From: Sandarakinorhabdus sp.
GTDB taxonomy: Bacteria > Pseudomonadota > Alphaproteobacteria > Sphingomonadales > Sphingomonadaceae
Length of the DNA: 64,000 nucleotides
NCBI GenBank assembly: GCA_020692215.1
Contig: JAIMKW010000002.1
Span: forward strand, 1 to 64,000
Reading direction: 5' to 3'
Below the pieces are notes generated by a model that was not told where the DNA came from, ran no database searches, and saw only the letters and a program-made list of their open reading frames with translations. Both the position numbers and the translations under genes were made by a program. Of the stretch, positions 62,142 to 64,000 are shown piece by piece. Within the stretch, counting starts at the first letter, position 1. Every line of letters begins with the position of its first letter.

Positions 62142-64000
62142 GCTATCGAATGGCCGCCCAAAGCTACCGCGAAGCTCCGGGCCGGATCTGTCCAGATGCG
62201 GGGGTTGCCGAAGCCCGAAGCGCCGAGCAGGCCCTCAAGGCGCCCCAAGGTCCATTTGGTGGAGATTTCGGTGCGAATGCGGTCACCGGCTGCAAACCGG
62301 CGGCAGCCGCCCGGCCAGCGAACCATCGACTCCGTCATGGCTTCCAGATGCATTTCGATCTGCGCCTTTTGCGGATCGAAGAAGGCAATATGGCGCCATG
62401 TGGCGGGCGCAAAATCGCTCCCCAACACGCGGTTCACATTGGCAAGAATGTTGCGGTTGAAGGCCGCTGTCACGCCGGTGGCATCGTCATAGGCGGCTTC
62501 AAGACGCTGCGGATCCCGCACCAGATCAGCGCCCAGCAGAATGGCAGAGCGCGGTGTTGAGGCCAACCGGTGCAGGAAGGCCCGCGCCTCTTCGGGTATG
62601 AAATTGCCGATGCTGGAGCCGGGGTAGAAGAACAGGGTGGGGCGGTCCGCCAGATCCTCGGGCAAGGCAAGGCCGGCCGCAAAATCGATGCCCAGCCCGA
62701 TCACCTCGCCGGGCCAGCTTTGCTGCACCCGTTGCAGCGCGCCCTCAAGAAACTGCGCCGCGATGTCGATAGCGATGTATCGGCATGGCCGGAAAATGGG
62801 GAGTAGGGCCTCGGCCTTGGCGCAGTTGCCGGCACCAAGATCGACCAGCTGAAAATCCGGGCCAAGTCGGTGGCGGGCCTCGCCGGCCATGGCGTTGGCC
62901 TGGTCTGCAAAGATGCGGGCTTCGGCGCGGGTCAGGCCATATTCGGGAAGTTCAGTGATGGCTTCGAACAGGCGGGACCCCAGTGTATCGTAGAAGTTGC
63001 CCGATGCGATGTGGGGCGGATCGGCCAGAAGCCCCGCTGCCAGCGCCGTGGCCTGGTCTTTCGACGGAGCAGAAATCTGGCGGACCTGTGGGCTGTTTCC
63101 ATGGGCCGGCACGGGGCTTGGCCGCATGTCTCGCGCCAGTCGCAGGCCAGAAAACTGCCAGCGCGTGTGGGGCGGAAAGAAGTTGCGGTAGCTTGCCCGT
63201 ATATGGCCGCGCGGCGTTGCGCAGGATCCTCCGCGCAGCACCTGCTGGCCGATCATGAACTTGCCGTTATATTCGCCCACGGCCCCCTCGGCCGGGCTGT
63301 AGCCAGGGTAGGGCTGGTAGTCGCTTCGTGTCCATTCCCAGACATCGCCGAACAGCTTTGCCAGCGTGTCGGGCGCCGTGGGGGTGGTGGCTGCGAGCGG
63401 GTGGAAGGCCCCGCTATCGGCGAAATTGCCACAAAGGGGGGCGCCGCCTGCGGCCACTTCCCATTCGGCTTCTGTCGGCAAACGCGCGCCGGCCCAGCGG
63501 GCAAAGGCCTCGGCTTCGTAAAAACTGATGTGCGTGACGGGGGCATGGGGATCGATAGGGACATCGCCGTGGAGGGTGAAGCAGCGCCAATCGCCCCCTT
63601 CGCGCCGCCAGTAGAGCGGCGCGTTCCAGCCATGGCCGCAGACCTGCTCCCAGCCGGCAGAGAGCCAGAGGTCAGGCCGTTTGTATCCGCCATCCTCGAT
63701 GAAGCCGATCCAGTCCTGGTTGGTGACGGGGTGGCTCGCCAGTTCATAGGGCTCAAGCCAGACCCTGTGGGCCGGCAGTTCATTGTCGAACGCGAACCCC
63801 TCCGCCCTGTGGCCGATCTGGTGCAAGCCGCCCGGAAAGCCAACCCAGCCGCGCGGAACTGCTGCAACCATGGTCAGCGGCCATCGGCCTGCATAGGCTG
63901 GAAACAGGGGGTTCTGCGCCAGCAGATGCTTGAGATCGGTCAGGATGAGTTCCTGATGCTGCTGTTCGTGTGCGATACCAAGATCGACCAGCGCCGCGAT
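62138..64000 (-). CDS. EgtB-EgtD fusion: ergothioneine sulfoxide synthase and histidine N-methyltransferase (partial at window end)
   Basis: 621 codons visible, stop at 62138, open to the right edge. At the edge a DinB-like domain carries HEQQHQE (63970-63950), iron ligands of EgtB. Then the FGE-sulfatase domain (LPTEAEWEVAAGG, FGDVWEWTRSDYQPYPGY, VLRGGSCATPRGHIRASYRNFF), ending SGLRLARD near 63130. After a linker of roughly 20-25 residues the reading frame continues into EgtD: NFYDTLGSRLFEAITELPEY, DLGAGNCAKAEALL, DIAAQFLEGALQRV, FFYPGSSIGNF. EgtD trimethylates histidine to hercynine; EgtB couples it to a thiol. The order is the reverse of fungal Egt1 and like the domain order of OvoA. No internal ribosome site is seen at the junction. 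Confidence 0.85.
   Translation of the reverse strand: MAALVDLGIAHEQQHQELILTDLKHLLAQNPLFPAYAGRWPLTMVAAVPRGWVGFPGGLHQIGHRAEGFAFDNELPAHRVWLEPYELASHPVTNQDWIGFIEDGGYKRPDLWLSAGWEQVCGHGWNAPLYWRREGGDWRCFTLHGDVPIDPHAPVTHISFYEAEAFARWAGARLPTEAEWEVAAGGAPLCGNFADSGAFHPLAATTPTAPDTLAKLFGDVWEWTRSDYQPYPGYSPAEGAVGEYNGKFMIGQQVLRGGSCATPRGHIRASYRNFFPPHTRWQFSGLRLARDMRPSPVPAHGNSPQVRQISAPSKDQATALAAGLLADPPHIASGNFYDTLGSRLFEAITELPEYGLTRAEARIFADQANAMAGEARHRLGPDFQLVDLGAGNCAKAEALLPIFRPCRYIAIDIAAQFLEGALQRVQQSWPGEVIGLGIDFAAGLALPEDLADRPTLFFYPGSSIGNFIPEEARAFLHRLASTPRSAILLGADLVRDPQRLEAAYDDATGVTAAFNRNILANVNRVLGSDFAPATWRHIAFFDPQKAQIEMHLEAMTESMVRWPGGCRRFAAGDRIRTEISTKWTLGRLEGLLGASGFGNPRIWTDPARSFAVALGGHSIA

Noticed and set aside
62138..64000. 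Ovothiol synthase OvoA as identity of the Egt fusion
   Set aside because: The C-terminal domain has EgtD-specific segments (NFYDTLGSRLFEAITELPEY, FFYPGSSIGNF) rather than the small UbiE-like methyltransferase of OvoA.

Overview
The window is a GC-rich (roughly 63-64 %) chromosomal segment with short intergenic gaps and many ATGA or GTGA start/stop overlaps. The gene content points to an alphaproteobacterium, most probably Sphingomonadales. Supporting genes are an Oar-like TonB receptor with an N-terminal carboxypeptidase-regulatory domain, a CBP3-type cytochrome bc1 chaperone, SDHAF4 (DUF1674), the F-ATPase zeta inhibitor, TIGR02300, and a serC-serA-hisZ-purA operon with a serC-type leader. 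Genus cannot be fixed from the sequence alone. I see no rRNA, IS element, prophage, CRISPR array or replication origin; this is core chromosome with a few accessory modules.

Layout. 1-9,300: end of the proton pyrophosphatase hppA with its terminator, then bamE, bc1 chaperone, DUF177, aminotransferase, sdhAF4, SDR, htpX, rsmB, a glycine-zipper secreted protein, an esterase-like phytase-family protein, rpmB and a YciI protein. 9,300-21,000: serine hydrolase, tRNA-Val, TonB receptor, tRNA-Leu, a Tat-signal nitroreductase/MarR pair, a PAT-family MFS transporter, and an alpha/beta hydrolase-AGCS symporter-OsmC run. 21,200-28,300: small secreted protein, DNA-ligase-associated exonuclease plus ATP-dependent ligase followed by a short BLUF photosensor, a secreted HExxH peptidase, tesB, a GDT1 cation transporter. 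28,300-33,550: serC-serA-hisZ-purA operon. 33,600-41,600: LOG-family protein, membrane cytochrome c, pheA, GGDEF-EAL protein, nudC-mutY operon, DciA/DUF721, DUF1508. 41,600-46,600: ATPase zeta subunit, bolA-grxD, folA, ribF, bfd with putative Fur sites, wecB. 46,500-52,700: aroA, TIGR02300, tRNA-Ala, D-lactate dehydrogenase, and a stress group (SHOCT, DUF6325, universal stress protein, exported beta-carbonic anhydrase). 52,700-56,900: tyrosine/homogentisate operon hpd-hmgA-fahA with a MarR regulator and a perfect 16-bp palindrome in front of hpd. 56,900-60,500: a glycan-modification-like module (polytopic membrane protein, DUF2304, DPM1-like GT2, EmrE-like flippase, methyltransferase). 60,600-64,000: BCCT transporter convergent with an ergothioneine gene in which EgtB and EgtD are one continuous reading frame.

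How the genes work together. The serine operon makes serine from 3-phosphoglycerate and carries the HisG regulatory subunit and the first committed AMP enzyme. The hpd operon takes 4-hydroxyphenylpyruvate to fumarate and acetoacetate. bolA-grxD, bfd and the bc1 and SDH assembly factors deal with iron-sulfur and respiratory complex maturation. The most distinctive items are the EgtB-EgtD fusion, a three-copy 15-bp repeat inserted in the inhibitory N-terminus of the ATPase zeta subunit, the Shine-Dalgarno-sequestering serC leader, the hpd palindrome, and the GT2/DUF2304/flippase cluster.
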